In this document: positions 44,192-53,264 of the stretch, piece after piece
Layout: each line of letters starts with the position of its first letter
Position numbering within the stretch: position 1 is the first letter of the stretch
The notes under the pieces: model-generated
The model's input: only the letters and a program-made list of their open reading frames with translations
Databases searched by the model: none
Told to the model about the DNA's origin: nothing
Assembly (NCBI RefSeq): GCF_004297405.1
Contig: NZ_SCVC01000047.1
Location: forward strand, 62,001-126,000
Direction: 5' to 3'
Length of the DNA: 64,000 bases
Origin: Reyranella sp.
GTDB lineage: Bacteria > Pseudomonadota > Alphaproteobacteria > Reyranellales > Reyranellaceae
Position numbers and translations under genes: made by a program

Positions 44192-44407
44192 CCGATGCGA
44201 GATTCCCGGAGAACGAGAGAGGGCTTTGTTGCTCACTACCACGGGCAAAGACCCCAGGCGATGATCCGGCCGTGTTTGGGCGGCCAGATGGGCGAAATCA
44301 GGGCGTCTTTTTTCCAGTGTATTCAAGGCGTGCCGCTTCGTCGTTGACAGGGCCGGGACGACGCGGAACCTTGCGCGCCGAAAGCGTGAATCGGGGGAGA
44401 GAAAGAT
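44192..44407. promoter_or_regulatory. Divergent mscS-like / Ldh-family control region
   Basis: A 216-bp gap. TTGACA at 44344-44349 could be the -35 of the Ldh-family gene, with no good -10 at the usual distance. TCGGGGGAGAG (44391-44401) is a very strong Shine-Dalgarno sequence for the ATG at 44408 and is exactly complementary to 11431-11441 in the candidate sRNA. The start codon of the channel lies in the small palindrome TCGCATCCGATGCGA. Confidence 0.5.
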
Positions 44408-45511
44408 ATGGCCGAAGGGCAGAGCTCTGTGGGTGAGGTCCGGATCGAACCCGACCGCCTGCATGGCTTCACGATGGCAATCTGCCGGGCGGACGGCAGC
44501 TCGGCCGAAGAAGCGAAGCTGGTGGCCGATCACCTCGTGCTGGCCAACCTGTTCGGCCATGACAGCCACGGCGTCGGCATGATGCCGCATTACATCCAGA
44601 ACACCATGGCGGGCGCCTGCAAGCGCAACCACCACGCCAAAATCGATCGCGACAACGGCGCGGTGATCGTGGTCGAAGGCGGCGCCGGCTACGGTCAGGT
44701 CATCGCCAAGGAGGCGATGGACATCGGCATCGAGCGTGCAAAGAAGCACGGTGTCTGCGTCGTCGGCCTGAAGAATTCGCATCACATCGGCCGCATCGGC
44801 CACTGGGGCGAGCAGTGCGCGCGCGCCGGCATGGTGAGCACGCACTGGGTCAACGTGCATGGCCACAAGTCGCTGGTGGCCCCGTTCGGCGGCGCCGAGG
44901 CGCGCTTCACCACCAACCCTTACTGCACGGCCATCCCGCGCAAGGGCCAGGAGCCGATCGTGCTCGACTTCGCCACCAGCCAGGTGGCGATGGGCAAGGT
45001 ACGGGTCGCCAACAACAAGAAGATCCAGATGGAACCCGGCCTGCTGATCGATGCGGCAGGCAACGCCACGACCGAGCCGGGCGTGATGTACAACGCGCCC
45101 TATGGCGCCATCCTGCCGTTCGGCCTGCACAAGGGCGGCGGCCTCGCCGTGATCTGTGACCTGCTTGCCGGTGCGCTCACCGGTGGCCGCACGCACAGCC
45201 CGCGCACGATCAAGAAGGACGGCACCGACATCATCAACAACATGCTGTCGATCATCATCGATCCCGAGGCGATGGGCGGCACCGCTTTCTACGAGGACGA
45301 GGTCGACAATTTCATCGGCTGGGTGAAGTCGGCCAAGCCGCAGCCCGGCGTCGATGAAGTGCTGGTTCCCGGCGAGCCGGAGCGCGCCCGCAAGCTCGAT
45401 CGCGAGAAGAACGGCGTTCCGATCGACACCACTACCTGGCAGCAGCTCGTCGAGACGGCGCGCAAGGTACGGCTGAACGATACCGAGATCCCCCGGATGG
45501 CCGGCGCCTGA
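44408..45511 (+). CDS. Ldh-family (malate/L-lactate/ureidoglycolate) dehydrogenase
   Basis: A 367-residue NAD(P)-dependent dehydrogenase of the LDH2/MDG2 (YbiC/AllD/YiaK) family: FGHDSHGVGMMPHYI (about 49-64) with the conserved His, LKNSHHIGRIGHWGEQ (near 122) and the cofactor-loop TTNPYCTAIPR (near 175). It reduces a 2-oxo acid or oxidises a 2-hydroxy acid in the cytosol. The exact substrate (malate, lactate, ureidoglycolate or hydroxycarboxylate like YbiC) cannot be read off. A 26-nt gap precedes a GST gene. Confidence 0.88.
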   Translation: MAEGQSSVGEVRIEPDRLHGFTMAICRADGSSAEEAKLVADHLVLANLFGHDSHGVGMMPHYIQNTMAGACKRNHHAKIDRDNGAVIVVEGGAGYGQVIAKEAMDIGIERAKKHGVCVVGLKNSHHIGRIGHWGEQCARAGMVSTHWVNVHGHKSLVAPFGGAEARFTTNPYCTAIPRKGQEPIVLDFATSQVAMGKVRVANNKKIQMEPGLLIDAAGNATTEPGVMYNAPYGAILPFGLHKGGGLAVICDLLAGALTGGRTHSPRTIKKDGTDIINNMLSIIIDPEAMGGTAFYEDEVDNFIGWVKSAKPQPGVDEVLVPGEPERARKLDREKNGVPIDTTTWQQLVETARKVRLNDTEIPRMAGA

Positions 45512-45537
45512 CGCGACCGGAAGACAGGAGACCGACC

Positions 45538-46158
45538 ATGGCCAAGATGAGGCTCTACTATTCGCCGTCATCGCCTTATGCCCGCAAGGTCCGGGTGCTG
45601 GCGCTCGAGACCGGGCTCGACAAGAAGATCGACATGGTGAACGTGGCGCTGACGCCCGTGGCGCCCAATGCCGATGTCGACAAGCACAATCCGATCGGCA
45701 AGATCCCGGCGCTGTCGATCAAGAACATGGACCTCTTCGACTCGCCGGTGATCTGCGAGTATCTCGACCATCAGCACAAGGGCCGCAAGCTGTTCCCACG
45801 CAAGGGCCGTGACCGCTGGGTCTCGTTGCGCCAGCAGGCAATGGGCGACGGCCTGCTCGATGCGGCACTGCTGGCGCGCTACGAAGGTTTCCTGCGACCG
45901 GAAGAGCGGCGCTGGCCCGACTGGACCAAGGGCCAGATGAAGAAGGTCGACGGCGTGCTCGACCAGCTCGAAGCCGAGGCCAAGGCGCTGAAAGGCAAGC
46001 CGACCATCGGCACCATTACCATCGCCTGCGCGCTGGGCTATCTCGACTTCCGTTTCGGCAGCCATGATTGGCGCAACAAGCGGCCGAAGCTCGCCAAGTG
46101 GTTCACCGCTTTCGGCAAGCTGCCGTCGATGAAGGCAACCGTTCCGCCGCCCGCCTGA
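45538..46158 (+). CDS. Glutathione S-transferase family protein
   Basis: A 206-residue GST-like protein: thioredoxin-like N-terminus (LYYSPSSPYARKVRVLALE), the cis-proline region NPIGKIPAL with the glutathione gamma-glutamyl contact, and ES-like region FDSPVICEYLDHQ, then an all-helical C-terminal domain. Likely detoxification or isomerase activity. 13 nt separate it from the cupin gene and 26 nt from the Ldh-family gene. Confidence 0.88.
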   Translation: MAKMRLYYSPSSPYARKVRVLALETGLDKKIDMVNVALTPVAPNADVDKHNPIGKIPALSIKNMDLFDSPVICEYLDHQHKGRKLFPRKGRDRWVSLRQQAMGDGLLDAALLARYEGFLRPEERRWPDWTKGQMKKVDGVLDQLEAEAKALKGKPTIGTITIACALGYLDFRFGSHDWRNKRPKLAKWFTAFGKLPSMKATVPPPA

Positions 46159-46171
46159 TTGGCCTGATCGC

Positions 46172-46597
46172 GTGACCGCTGACGAGATCATTGCCCGCCT
46201 CGGGCTGCAGCCGCACCCTGAGGGCGGACATTTTCGCGAGACCTTCCGGTCAGCCGATACCACGGCATCCAGTGATCGCGGCGCCAGCACGGCGATCTTC
46301 TTCCTCCTCAAGGCCGGCGAACGTTCGCATTGGCATCGCGTCGATGCCGATGAGGTCTGGCACCACTATGCCGGTGCCCCACTCGAACTCTCCATGAGTG
46401 ACGACGGCAGAACGACGCGTCACCTGCGACTCGGCAGCGACTTCGGCCTCGAAGAGACACCCCAGATCGTCGTGCCGCGCGGCGTCTGGCAGGCCGCGCG
46501 CTCACTCGGCCACTGGACCCTGGTCGGCTGCACCGTGGCGCCCGCGTTTGATTTCGCCGGTTTCGAACTCGCCCCGCCGGGCTGGGCTCCCGGTTAG
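46172..46597 (+). CDS. Cupin-fold protein, DUF985 family
   Basis: A 141-residue small cupin. The start is GTG at 46172 giving MTADEIIARLGLQPHPEGG, and GERSHWHRVDADEVWHHYAG carries the metal-ligand histidines typical of DUF985 (read in pieces: RSHWHRVDADE, then VWHHYAG). Function of the family is not established; sugar or small-ligand binding is likely. Its TAG stop overlaps, by four bases, the TAA stop of the convergent DMT transporter. Confidence 0.85.
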   Translation: MTADEIIARLGLQPHPEGGHFRETFRSADTTASSDRGASTAIFFLLKAGERSHWHRVDADEVWHHYAGAPLELSMSDDGRTTRHLRLGSDFGLEETPQIVVPRGVWQAARSLGHWTLVGCTVAPAFDFAGFELAPPGWAPG

Positions 46598-47475
46598 CGC
46601 TTCCACAACTCGCGTGAAGCGAGGACGGCGCCGATGGTGACCAGCAGGGCGGCGATCAGGAGCGTGCCCGTCGGCTCCGCGAGGCCGCAGGCGATCAGGA
46701 TGGCGGTCGAAAGGATCGGCGTCGCATAGGAGAGCGCCCCCAGTGCGCGGATATCGCCGCGCTTTACTGCGTGATCCCAGAAATAGAAGGCAGTGCCGGC
46801 CGGGCCGCAGCCGAGGGCGAGTACCGCGAGCCAGGCTGTCGGTGTGGCAGGCCAGACGGTGCTCTCGAAGACGAAATGGCAGGCGAGAGAGAGCAAGGCT
46901 GAAGCTGCACAGAAAGCTGCGATCGCATCGGTCGGCGTCTCGCCGAAGCGGCGCGACAGAACGGAATAGAGCGACCAGGTGAGCGCGCAGCCCAAGGCCA
47001 GCGCATAGCCCAGCATGTGATCACCGGCGAAGTGGATGCCGCGCCCGAACGCGAGCAGCGCCACGCCGGCAAATCCCAGGAGAGCGCCCAGGAGATGGGA
47101 CCAGCCCAGCTTCTCGCCGGCCAGCGGCGCGGCGAGCAGCACGATCAGCAGCGGCCAGAGATAGTTGACGAGATTGGCCTCGGCCGGCGGCGCGAGCTGA
47201 AGGGCGGCGAAGTAGAGTGCGTGGTAGCCGAAGAGGCCGCCGATCCCCAGCAGCCAGACCCTTCCCGGCCAGCCGACCAATCCGGCCCAACCGACTCCGC
47301 GCATCAGGGCACGCACGATCCCGATCGTCGCGCCGACGGCGAAGGTCATGGCCACCATCTGGAAAGGCGGGATGGGACCTGCCAGCACCGAGAGCGCCGC
47401 GAGCATTCCCCATAGGCCGATGGCGATGAGTCCTGCCGCCATGGCGCGGCGCCGGATGGTGTCGGCAGCAGTCAT
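46594..47475 (-). CDS. DMT-superfamily (EamA-type) transporter
   Basis: A 293-residue membrane protein with ten predicted helices in two repeats of the EamA type: LIAIGLWGMLAALSVLAG near the N-terminus, LVNYLWPLLIVLLAAPLAGEK in the first half end, and a second repeat starting near YALALGCALTWSLYSVLSRR. It exports small metabolites such as amino acids or drug-like compounds. The ATG at 47475 starts a short cytoplasmic leader (MTAADTIRRR); an upstream ATG at 47700 is not supported. Confidence 0.87.
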   Translation of the reverse strand: MTAADTIRRRAMAAGLIAIGLWGMLAALSVLAGPIPPFQMVAMTFAVGATIGIVRALMRGVGWAGLVGWPGRVWLLGIGGLFGYHALYFAALQLAPPAEANLVNYLWPLLIVLLAAPLAGEKLGWSHLLGALLGFAGVALLAFGRGIHFAGDHMLGYALALGCALTWSLYSVLSRRFGETPTDAIAAFCAASALLSLACHFVFESTVWPATPTAWLAVLALGCGPAGTAFYFWDHAVKRGDIRALGALSYATPILSTAILIACGLAEPTGTLLIAALLVTIGAVLASRELWKR

Positions 47476-47563
47476 CGTCGCCGGATAGAGAATGAAGTGC
47501 TCATTGTCGAGCAGATGCGTCGGTTTCGTTTCGCGGTTACGATACCACCCCAGCGGAGCGTGG

Positions 47564-48313
47564 ATGTTTATTCGGCCGACCAACCCGATAAGCCACCGGC
47601 TGGCGCGTATGGCCTTCATTCTGGCCAGCGTGGCCGCCGTGATCGTGGCCGCTTCCGGCCCGCTGCACCGCTTCCTCGGCCTCGACATCGAGGCCGCCAT
47701 TGCCGTCTTTCGCTACGGCTTCTATGCCGCCGTTGCTGGTGTGGCTCTGGGGCTTGCCACCGTCATTCCATCGCGCCCAGGGGACAGGCGCCGTGGTTTC
47801 GTTGCGGCGTTGCTTGCCATTGTGATCGGGGTGGCCGCCGCCTGGGTGCCGGTGCGTTGGTTCCTGCAGGCCCAGCGCTTGCCGGCGATCAACGACATCA
47901 CCACCGACACGACCAATCCACCGCCGTTGGTCGCAACGCTTCAACTGCGCCGCGGCGCTGCAAATTCACCGGCCTATCCTGCCGCCAGCGCGCCGCTGCA
48001 GAAAGCGGCCTTCCCCGATATCGAGCCCTTGGTGCTGCCTGTGCCGCCAGCCGAGGCGTTTAGCCGGGTCGATCGAGCCGCCATGTCGCTCGGTTGGGAT
48101 ATAGTCGCGCGGGCTCCCGCCGAGGGACGGCTGGAGGCGATCGTGACCAGCGAATGGTTCGGCTTTCGCGACGACATCGTCGTGCGCATTCGCGCCCAAG
48201 GCACGGGCAGCCGCATCGATATTCGCGCCAAGAGCCGCATTGGCGAATCTGATCTCGGGGGCAATGCCGAGCGCATCCGTGCCTTCCTCGCGCGCGTGAA
48301 GGCCGAGAGCTAG
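47564..48313 (+). CDS. DUF1499 family membrane protein
   Basis: A 249-residue protein: two membrane helices in the first half (about 14-31 and 48-70), a third near 83-100, then a DUF1499 domain with the INDITTDTTNPPPLVA segment near 111 and the C-terminal RIGESDLGGNAERIRAFL. The family is uncharacterised. The ATG at 47564 has a GGAG ribosome-binding site 9 nt upstream; a 24-residue longer frame from 47492 is possible. Its TAG stop overlaps the kinase stop by four bases. Confidence 0.85.
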   Translation: MFIRPTNPISHRLARMAFILASVAAVIVAASGPLHRFLGLDIEAAIAVFRYGFYAAVAGVALGLATVIPSRPGDRRRGFVAALLAIVIGVAAAWVPVRWFLQAQRLPAINDITTDTTNPPPLVATLQLRRGAANSPAYPAASAPLQKAAFPDIEPLVLPVPPAEAFSRVDRAAMSLGWDIVARAPAEGRLEAIVTSEWFGFRDDIVVRIRAQGTGSRIDIRAKSRIGESDLGGNAERIRAFLARVKAES

Positions 48314-49737
48314 CTGAGCGGCAGGGTGAAGCGGAACGTCGTGCCCTGATCGCTCGATTCCGCCAGGGTGATCTCGCCGCCATGGAGGCGCACGAGATCG
48401 CGTGCAATCGCCAGCCCGAGGCCCGCGCCGCCGGCGCGGCCGCCCGTGGTGAACGGCCGGAAGAGCTGGCTGGCGACCGCCGGTGGCACGCCTGGCCCGT
48501 TGTCGACGACGTCGATCAGCAGGAAGCCGGCATTGGCACGGCAACGCACGGTGACCGAGGTGGCGCCGCATTCGAAGGCGTTGCGGCCGAGGTTGAGGAA
48601 CACGCGATAGAGCAGGTCACGGTCGGCCATCACGCGATCGTTACCGATTTCGTTCAGCCAGACGCGCAGCAGGTTCGGGTCTCGATCCTCACCCTGCTCC
48701 TGCAGGATGACGCCAACTTCGTCGACGAGGTCTGCGAGATCGACCTCGGCGAGCTTGGGCGTCGGCCGCTCGCGCACATACTCGATGGCATCGCTGGCGA
48801 GCCGCGCCGCGCGGTCGATTGTGTTGAGGATGGTGGGGGCCAGCGAACGCGTGCGCTCGTCATCGCTGCGCGCCAGCCGGTCCGACAGCAGCCGTGCCGT
48901 CGACAGCATGTTGCGCAGGTCGTGGTTGATCTTGTTGGTCGCAGCGCCGACTTCGGCGAGGCGCGACTTCTGACGCAAGGAGGCGCGCAGCTCGCGCTGC
49001 AAGTTCTGGAACTCGCGGTCGACCACGCCGATCTCGTCGTTGCGCTGCGTCGGCGGCCGCTCGGTGCCAGCATCCTCCGGTGCGCGGCGAAAGGCCGTCA
49101 TGTCGGCGGAGAGACTCTGCAACGGCCTGACCACCATCCAGCGCAGTGCCAGATAAAGCAGTGCCGCCGTCGAGAGGGCGACGATGATCGAGAGGACAAG
49201 AATGCGACCGGCATAGTCGTACATCGCGGCGCGCATCGGCATTTCGTCGACAACGATCCATACCTTGGCCTTCGGCAGGCGCATCGAGCCGCCAACGACC
49301 CTTATGTAGCGCGAGCCGTCGTGCGACATGGCGGACAGTGCGTCCCAGATCAGGCCGAGTGCGCTGCGGTCCTTGAGCTTGAACCCTGGCATCTCGGGCC
49401 GCGGTTCGATGTTCATCAGCGCACGTTTGGGCCGGTTGGGCTCGACCAGCGCTACCGCATCGACGCGCGCATGGTCGAGCAGGGTGCGCTTCAGCTTCTC
49501 GTCGATCATGTTGTCGGGCGTGGCGTCGAGCGAGAGCGCAGCCAGAGCGCCGCTCTCGATGAGCTGCTCGAGATAGACCAGTCGGAAGCGGGCGATCGAC
49601 GGCAGGAAGATCGCCACCTCGGCCGCCATGACCGCAGCCACGACCAGCCCGAGAATCCGCCACGACAGGCCAAAGGCGAAGTTGCGGCGGCGGGTGGGAC
49701 GGACGGACTGGGCCGGTACGGTGACGTCGGCGGTCAT
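48310..49737 (-). CDS. Sensor histidine kinase (orphan)
   Basis: A 475-residue sensor: helices near 26-48 and 178-200 enclose a periplasmic domain; HAMP linker (about 200-250); HisKA-type helix with KINHDLRNMLSTARL (phospho-acceptor His near 271); ATPase domain with N-box NLGRNAFECG (near 385), VVDNGPGV (near 415) and GAGLGLAIA (near 445). The H-D-L-R-N form of the H-box is less common than H-E-[LI]-R. No response regulator is adjacent. Convergent with the DUF1499 gene. Confidence 0.88.
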   Translation of the reverse strand: MTADVTVPAQSVRPTRRRNFAFGLSWRILGLVVAAVMAAEVAIFLPSIARFRLVYLEQLIESGALAALSLDATPDNMIDEKLKRTLLDHARVDAVALVEPNRPKRALMNIEPRPEMPGFKLKDRSALGLIWDALSAMSHDGSRYIRVVGGSMRLPKAKVWIVVDEMPMRAAMYDYAGRILVLSIIVALSTAALLYLALRWMVVRPLQSLSADMTAFRRAPEDAGTERPPTQRNDEIGVVDREFQNLQRELRASLRQKSRLAEVGAATNKINHDLRNMLSTARLLSDRLARSDDERTRSLAPTILNTIDRAARLASDAIEYVRERPTPKLAEVDLADLVDEVGVILQEQGEDRDPNLLRVWLNEIGNDRVMADRDLLYRVFLNLGRNAFECGATSVTVRCRANAGFLLIDVVDNGPGVPPAVASQLFRPFTTGGRAGGAGLGLAIARDLVRLHGGEITLAESSDQGTTFRFTLPLS

Positions 49738-49766
49738 TACGATGAGAGACTACCGCGCGAATACTT

Positions 49767-51017
49767 CTAGTGCGACCCCGGGCCGGTGATCAGGCGGGCG
49801 CCCGACTGGAAGGTCACATAGGACCAGATCCAGTCGAGCATCACGACAAACCGGTTCCTGAAGCCGATCAGGAACGAGACGTGGATCAGTCCCCAGAGCA
49901 GCCAGGCGATCGTGCCGTGCAGGCGCAGCCAGCCGAAGTCGGCCACGGCAGCCCGCCGGCCGATGGTGGCCAAGGTTCCCCAGTCTCGGTAGCGAAAGGG
50001 CGACGGTGGATTTTTGCCGGCGAGTCGCGCACGCAGCACCTTGGCAATGTAGGCACCCTGTTGCTTGGCGACGGGTGCCAGGCCCGGCAAGGGTTTGCCG
50101 TCCTTGCCTAGTGCATGCGCGGTGTCGCCGATCACGAAGATTTCAGGATGATCCGGCACAGTGAGGTCGGGGCCGACGACCACGCGGCCAACGCGATCCT
50201 TTTCAGTGCCCAGCCACCGCGCCGCCGACGAGGCGGCGACGCCTGCCGCCCACACGATGGTCGAGGCGGCAAGATGCTCGCTGCCAATCGTCACGCCGCT
50301 TTCGTCGCAATTGGAAACCGGTGTGCCGAGGCGAACTTCGACGTGAAGTCGCTCGAGCGCCTTCTGTGCGGCCGCACTCAGTGTAGGTGGGAAGGCCGGC
50401 AGGACGCGCGGTCCCGCTTCGACCAGCACGATGCGTGCCTCGCGCGGATTGATGGTGCGGAAATCCTGTCGCAACGCCACGTGGGCGAGTTCGGCAATGG
50501 CACCGGCCATCTCGACGCCTGTCGGCCCGCCGCCGACCACGACGAAGGTGAGGAAGCGCGCTCTCTCTTCGGCCGGAGCCATCGATTCGGCGTGTTCGAA
50601 GGCCGTCAGGATGCGACGACGGATTCCGGTGGCGTCATCGATCTTCTTGAGGCCGGGGGCCACGCGCTCCCATTCGTCGTGGCCGAAGTAGGCGTGCCGC
50701 GATCCTGTCGCCAGTACGAGATAGTCGTACCCGATCTCGAGACTGTCGACCTTGACCATGCGTCGTTGCTTGTCGATGCCGGAGACCCGACCGAGCACCA
50801 CGCGCACATTGGCGGCGCGGCGCAGGATGGCGCGGATCGGCGAGGCGATCTGTGCTGGCGAGAGACCCGCGGTGGCCACCTGATAGAGCAGCGGCTGAAA
50901 GAGATGATAGTTGCGCCGGTCGATGACAGTGACGTCGGCGTTTGCACCACCAAGAGCATGTGCGGCGCTCAGTCCACCAAAGCCCGCGCCGATGATGACA
51001 ATGCGCGGTCGGGTCAT
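49767..51017 (-). CDS. NAD(P)/FAD oxidoreductase, type II NADH dehydrogenase-like
   Basis: A 416-residue FAD flavoprotein with GAGFGGLSAAHAL at 10-22, a second dinucleotide-binding motif VVVGGGPTGVEMAGA near 160, and a C-terminal extension with hydrophobic segment WLLWGLIHVSFLIGFR (about 360-375) typical of NDH-2 enzymes that bind the membrane and pass electrons from NADH to quinone. 45 nt separate it from the next gene on the same strand. Alternative: sulfide:quinone oxidoreductase; the usual active cysteines were not seen. Confidence 0.85.
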   Translation of the reverse strand: MTRPRIVIIGAGFGGLSAAHALGGANADVTVIDRRNYHLFQPLLYQVATAGLSPAQIASPIRAILRRAANVRVVLGRVSGIDKQRRMVKVDSLEIGYDYLVLATGSRHAYFGHDEWERVAPGLKKIDDATGIRRRILTAFEHAESMAPAEERARFLTFVVVGGGPTGVEMAGAIAELAHVALRQDFRTINPREARIVLVEAGPRVLPAFPPTLSAAAQKALERLHVEVRLGTPVSNCDESGVTIGSEHLAASTIVWAAGVAASSAARWLGTEKDRVGRVVVGPDLTVPDHPEIFVIGDTAHALGKDGKPLPGLAPVAKQQGAYIAKVLRARLAGKNPPSPFRYRDWGTLATIGRRAAVADFGWLRLHGTIAWLLWGLIHVSFLIGFRNRFVVMLDWIWSYVTFQSGARLITGPGSH

Positions 51018-51062
51018 GACGCCTCTCCTTCATGGTGTCCGTTCGGCGGACACATTACGCAT

Positions 51063-52487
51063 TTACCAGACCGGCAGTCGCGCCAGGAAGCGCACAAGCC
51101 CTCGCGTGCGTGGGCCGAACAGTGTCTCGGTGAAGTAGCTGCCGGCGGCGCGTTTGCCGGCTTCGCCGAGTGTCGGATAGGGCGGCACGAAGCTGGCCAG
51201 CGCTGAGATCTTGAGCCGGCGCGAGATGGCCAGGCACCAGGGCTGGATCAGCTCGCCGGCCTGCGGCCCTACGATGGCGGCGCCCAGGACGCGGCCGCGT
51301 TTGTCGGTGATCACCTTCACCAGGCCATCGGTTGCGCGCTCGGTCTGCGCGCGATCGTTCTCCACGAACGTCCAGCGCAGCACCTTGATGCCGTCGCCAT
51401 GCTTCTGCCGTGCCTCTCGTTCGCCAAGACCGACCTGCGCAAGCTCCGGATCGCTGTAAGTCGCCCAGGGTACGATTGCTGGATCGAGCTTCGCCGGCGC
51501 CCGGAACAACGCACCGCGGATGAACAGCGAGGCTTCGTAGCCGGCCATGTGGGTGAAGGCATAGAGACCGTTGCAGTCGCCGATCGCCCAGACATTGCGA
51601 TTGGAAGTGCGCAGCGAAGCATCGACGGTGATGCCGTGCTTGGTGTGGGCGACGCCGGCTTTGTCGAGGTCGAGCCCGTCGGTTACGGGGGCGCGTCCGG
51701 CGGCGACAAGGAGATGCGATCCCGCGAGTCGTGTTCCGTCGGCGAGAGCAGCGATGACGCCGTCGGATGCGCGTTCGACGCGGTCGATCTTCACGCCGTC
51801 GCGCAGATCGACGCCTTCGTTGCGCAGCCGCGCCACGACGATGGCGGCGAGTTCCGGATCGTCCTTGGGCAGGAATGTCGCCGCTTCCAGCACCGTGACC
51901 CGGGAGCCGAGTCGCCGGAATGCCTGCGCCATTTCGATGCCGATCGGACCGCCGCCGATGATCAGGAGATGTGCGGGCAAGGTGCGGTTGGCGAAGATCG
52001 TCTCGTTGGTAAAGTGCGGCGTGTCGGCAAGACCGGCAATGGGCGGCAGAGCCGGACGTGAGCCAGTCGCGAGCACGATGCGTTTGCTCGTGACGTGATA
52101 CGCGCCGGCCTGGATTTCAGTGCGACCGACGAAGCGCGCTTCTTCCTTGAGAACCCGCACGCCCAGTTTCTCGAAGCGCTCCACCGAATCGTTGGGTGCA
52201 ATGGCGGCGATCGTTTCCGCCACATGATCCATCACGCGCCCGAAATCGATCCGTGGTTCGACCGGAACGATGCCGAAGGCGGCGCCACTGCGCTGCGCCT
52301 GGGCAGCCTTTGCCGCCGCGATCAATGCCTTGGAGGGCACGCAACCGAAGTTGAGACAGTCGCCGCCCATCGCCGCGCGTTCGATCAGTACGACGTCGAG
52401 GCCGAGTTGTGCGGCGCCAGCGGCAACGACGAGGCCGGCCGAGCCGCCGCCGACGACGCAAACATCGGGCGTGAGGCGCTCGCTCAT
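51063..52487 (-). CDS. Mercuric-reductase/dihydrolipoyl-dehydrogenase-like flavoprotein
   Basis: A 474-residue pyridine-nucleotide-disulfide oxidoreductase: FAD motif GGGSAGLV (13-20), redox-active disulfide C44/C49 in GGDCLNFGCVPSKA, NAD motif GGGPIGIEMAQAF near 177. In the C-terminal interface the usual His-Pro-Thr is PPYPTLGE, so the catalytic base may differ from lipoamide dehydrogenase. Lacks the N-terminal heavy-metal-associated domain of MerA, so mercury reduction is unlikely to be its role. Coupled to the TVP38 gene upstream (one-base gap), an arrangement seen in many proteobacteria. Confidence 0.85.
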   Translation of the reverse strand: MSERLTPDVCVVGGGSAGLVVAAGAAQLGLDVVLIERAAMGGDCLNFGCVPSKALIAAAKAAQAQRSGAAFGIVPVEPRIDFGRVMDHVAETIAAIAPNDSVERFEKLGVRVLKEEARFVGRTEIQAGAYHVTSKRIVLATGSRPALPPIAGLADTPHFTNETIFANRTLPAHLLIIGGGPIGIEMAQAFRRLGSRVTVLEAATFLPKDDPELAAIVVARLRNEGVDLRDGVKIDRVERASDGVIAALADGTRLAGSHLLVAAGRAPVTDGLDLDKAGVAHTKHGITVDASLRTSNRNVWAIGDCNGLYAFTHMAGYEASLFIRGALFRAPAKLDPAIVPWATYSDPELAQVGLGEREARQKHGDGIKVLRWTFVENDRAQTERATDGLVKVITDKRGRVLGAAIVGPQAGELIQPWCLAISRRLKISALASFVPPYPTLGEAGKRAAGSYFTETLFGPRTRGLVRFLARLPVW

Positions 52488-52488
52488 G

Positions 52489-53199
52489 TCAGGACGTAAC
52501 TTTGGGCTTGCGCAGGTGGGCGTAGACGACGGGCACCAGAGACAGTGCCGCCAGTCCCAGCAGCGGCAACAGGATACGCCATTCGAAGATGATCCCGAGA
52601 TCGGGCCGCTCGCCGCGCGCGATCACCATGCCGAGGCCGGCGCCGACACTCGCATAGACGATCGCGGCCGGCACAATGCCGATCATGGTCGCGAGCACAT
52701 AGCGGTCGAGCCGCATACCCAGCAGCGCTGGCACAATGTTGATCAACCAGAAGGGAAACACCGGCACCAGCCGCAGGAACAGGAGATAGCTGAAGTCGTT
52801 GCGTTGGAAGCCCGCCTCGAAGCGGGCCAACGCGGCACCGGCGCGCGCGTGGAAGAGATCGCGGAAGGCCGTGCGTGCTGCGAGGAAGACGGCGATCGAG
52901 CCCAGCGTTGCACCGATCACCGAAAGACCGGCTCCCATCCAGGTGCCGAACAGGAAGCCCGCCACCGGCGTGACGACCATGGCGACCGGCAGCGAGAAAG
53001 CGACGACGAGCGCATAGGCCAACACGAACGCTGCCGCCGAGATAACGGCGTGCTTCGCAACCCACTTGGTCAGGGTCGCTTGATGGCGACACAGCAGGTC
53101 GTAAGAAAAATAGCGCTCGAGACCGAGCAGCAGGAAGACCGCCAGGCCGCCGAGGAGAATCGCCACGGGCAGCAGCCGGCGGAGCATCAACGAGTTCAT
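52489..53199 (-). CDS. TVP38/TMEM64 (DedA-like) membrane protein
   Basis: A 236-residue inner-membrane protein with about five helices; conserved VVTPVAGFLFGTWMGAG (near 75) and the re-entrant FEAGFQRNDFSYLLFLRLVPVFPF region (two segments: RNDFSYLLFLRLVPVFPF near 135) mark the VTT/SNARE-associated family. These proteins are thought to translocate lipids or support transport. Stop is one base from the start of the flavoprotein gene, so the two are coupled. Gene order TVP38 then flavoprotein is common. Confidence 0.85.
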   Translation of the reverse strand: MNSLMLRRLLPVAILLGGLAVFLLLGLERYFSYDLLCRHQATLTKWVAKHAVISAAAFVLAYALVVAFSLPVAMVVTPVAGFLFGTWMGAGLSVIGATLGSIAVFLAARTAFRDLFHARAGAALARFEAGFQRNDFSYLLFLRLVPVFPFWLINIVPALLGMRLDRYVLATMIGIVPAAIVYASVGAGLGMVIARGERPDLGIIFEWRILLPLLGLAALSLVPVVYAHLRKPKVTS

Positions 53200-53264
53200 C
53201 TGGCCTTTCGCATCGCCTGGCCCTGATCATCGCTCGCGCGCCCTGGACCTCAAAGCACATGCTG

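Noticed and set aside
44192..45571. Extension of the MscS-like frame to a 1282-residue protein
   Set aside because: The added part is antisense to a well-defined Ldh-family gene; the true N-terminus with signal peptide begins at 44191.
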